From assembly GCA_963835215.1 (NCBI GenBank), contig CAWIES010000002.1:1116001-1180000 (forward strand): DNA of 64,000 nt, written 5' to 3'. Each line of letters opens with the position of its first letter. The first letter of the stretch is position 1. The DNA is from Roseiarcus sp963835215 (lineage in GTDB: Bacteria > Pseudomonadota > Alphaproteobacteria > Rhizobiales > Beijerinckiaceae). Both the position numbers and the translations under genes were made by a program. Positions 63,408 to 64,000 of the stretch are shown piece after piece. A model generated the notes under the pieces. It ran no database searches. It saw only the letters and a list, made by a program, of their open reading frames with translations, and was not told the origin of the DNA.

Positions 63408-64000
63408 GAATTGGCGCTTCCCGGAACATGGACATCATAGTCTTGGCGACCCTTGGGCCGATCAGCCGGCAGCGTCTCGCCGGTGACGAGGTAGAACACC
63501 GTCTCGGCAATGTTGGTGGCGTGATCGCCGATGCGCTCGACGTTCTTCGAGCAAAACAGCAGATGGGCGCAGAACGAGATGTTGCGCGGGTCTTCCATCA
63601 TGTGGGTCAGCAGGTCGCGGAACACCGAATCCTCGAGCGCGTCGAGATCGGCGTCGCGCTCCCAAACCGCCCGCGCGCGATCGACGTCGCGCTGCGCATA
63701 GGCGTCGAGCACGTCCTTCATCAGTTCGGCGGCGACGTCATTCATGTGACGCAAGCCGACGATTGCCCGCGGCACCCGCGCTTCGAGGCCGATCTTCAGC
63801 GAGCGCTTGGCGATGTTCTTGGCAAGGTCGCCGACCCGCTCGAGGTCGCCCGCGACGCGGATCGCGCCGACGATCTCGCGCAGATCGACCGCCATCGGCT
63901 GGCGCCGGGCGATGGTCAGGATCGCCTGCTCCTCGATCTCGCGCTGCAGCGTGTCGAGGCGCGTGTCGCTGGCGACGACCTGGTTGGCGAGCGCCACGTC
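63404..64000 (-). CDS. phoU: Phosphate signalling regulator PhoU (5' end outside window)
   Basis: PhoU restrains PhoR/PhoB signalling and the Pst transporter when phosphate is plentiful. About 198 codons are visible, open to the window edge. Features: TLQREIEEQAILTIARRQPM and VGAIRVAGDLERVGDLAKNI (first PhoU three-helix unit), and the equivalent NISFCAHLLFCSKNVERIGD, HATNIAETVFYLVTGE (second unit). The apparent GTG at 63997 is internal; the true start lies beyond the window. It is encoded just upstream of phoB. Confidence 0.95.
   Translation of the reverse strand, partial: DVALANQVVASDTRLDTLQREIEEQAILTIARRQPMAVDLREIVGAIRVAGDLERVGDLAKNIAKRSLKIGLEARVPRAIVGLRHMNDVAAELMKDVLDAYAQRDVDRARAVWERDADLDALEDSVFRDLLTHMMEDPRNISFCAHLLFCSKNVERIGDHATNIAETVFYLVTGETLPADRPKGRQDYDVHVPGSANS

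Noticed and set aside
1..64000. CRISPR arrays, tRNA or rRNA genes, transposases and phage genes
   Set aside because: No regularly spaced direct repeats, no tRNA-like T-loop or anticodon structure, and no transposase or phage protein was seen in any frame.

Overview
The window comes from a GC-rich alphaproteobacterium, most likely of the order Hyphomicrobiales (Rhizobiales). Supporting signs are the alphaproteobacterial flagellar regulators FlaF and FlbT, a MotE-type motor chaperone, a FlgJ-like protein without a muramidase domain, a GcrA cell-cycle regulator, a YejABEF importer, and the GC-rich palindromic intergenic repeats common in that order. The genus cannot be fixed from the sequence alone.

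Layout. Positions 1-22302 hold a flagellar cluster: flgF (minus, cut by the window start), then on the plus strand motA-fliM-fliN-fliG-flhB-(unknown)-flgB-flgC-fliE-flgG-flgA-flgI-motE-flgH-fliL-fliP-flgE-flgK-flgL-flaF-flbT-flgD-fliQ-flhA-fliR and four small accessory genes. Many neighbours overlap by about 4 bases, so the genes are translationally coupled. The cluster encodes stator, C-ring switch, export gate, rod, rings, hook and junction proteins. Flagellin, MotB, FliF, FliI and FliK are not in the window. Positions 22262-31218 hold a methyltransferase, a GT39 glycosyltransferase, ychF, two tandem MaoC-like genes, a YbjQ-like gene, the rpsO-pnp unit with hairpins in its spacer, and rph. 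Positions 31382-33364 are an arsenic operon (arsR, thioredoxin-type arsC, aquaporin, glutaredoxin-type arsC). Then come nudC, yejA-yejB-yejE-yejF, deoB, a HIT protein, a GlcG-like protein, and an ArsR-type regulator with a double AHSA1 protein. A cell-envelope group follows (EI24/CysZ-like, GT2-GtrA, GT39, lysophospholipase-like), then ispE, a TPR protein, ETF-QO, a family 4 uracil-DNA glycosylase, a lipoprotein, an L,D-transpeptidase, an amino-acid binding protein, argD-argF-hslO, gcrA, an SDR/XRE divergent pair, and phoB-phoU (phoU cut by the window end).

The most striking global feature is about 20 single-base indels that break otherwise well-conserved genes (flgK, flaF, flhA, a MaoC gene, yejA, yejB, yejE, yejF, a GT2 gene, the TPR gene and the ETF-QO gene). 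Almost all are one-base insertions. No premature stop was noticed in the corrected frames, and the corrected lengths are divisible by three. This looks like residual insertion error in a long-read assembly rather than gene decay, although flhA alone carries at least seven. Other points of interest are a candidate transcription attenuator before argD, structured inverted repeats whose stems differ but still pair, and three uncharacterised small proteins inside the flagellar cluster. I found no CRISPR array, tRNA, rRNA, insertion sequence or prophage.
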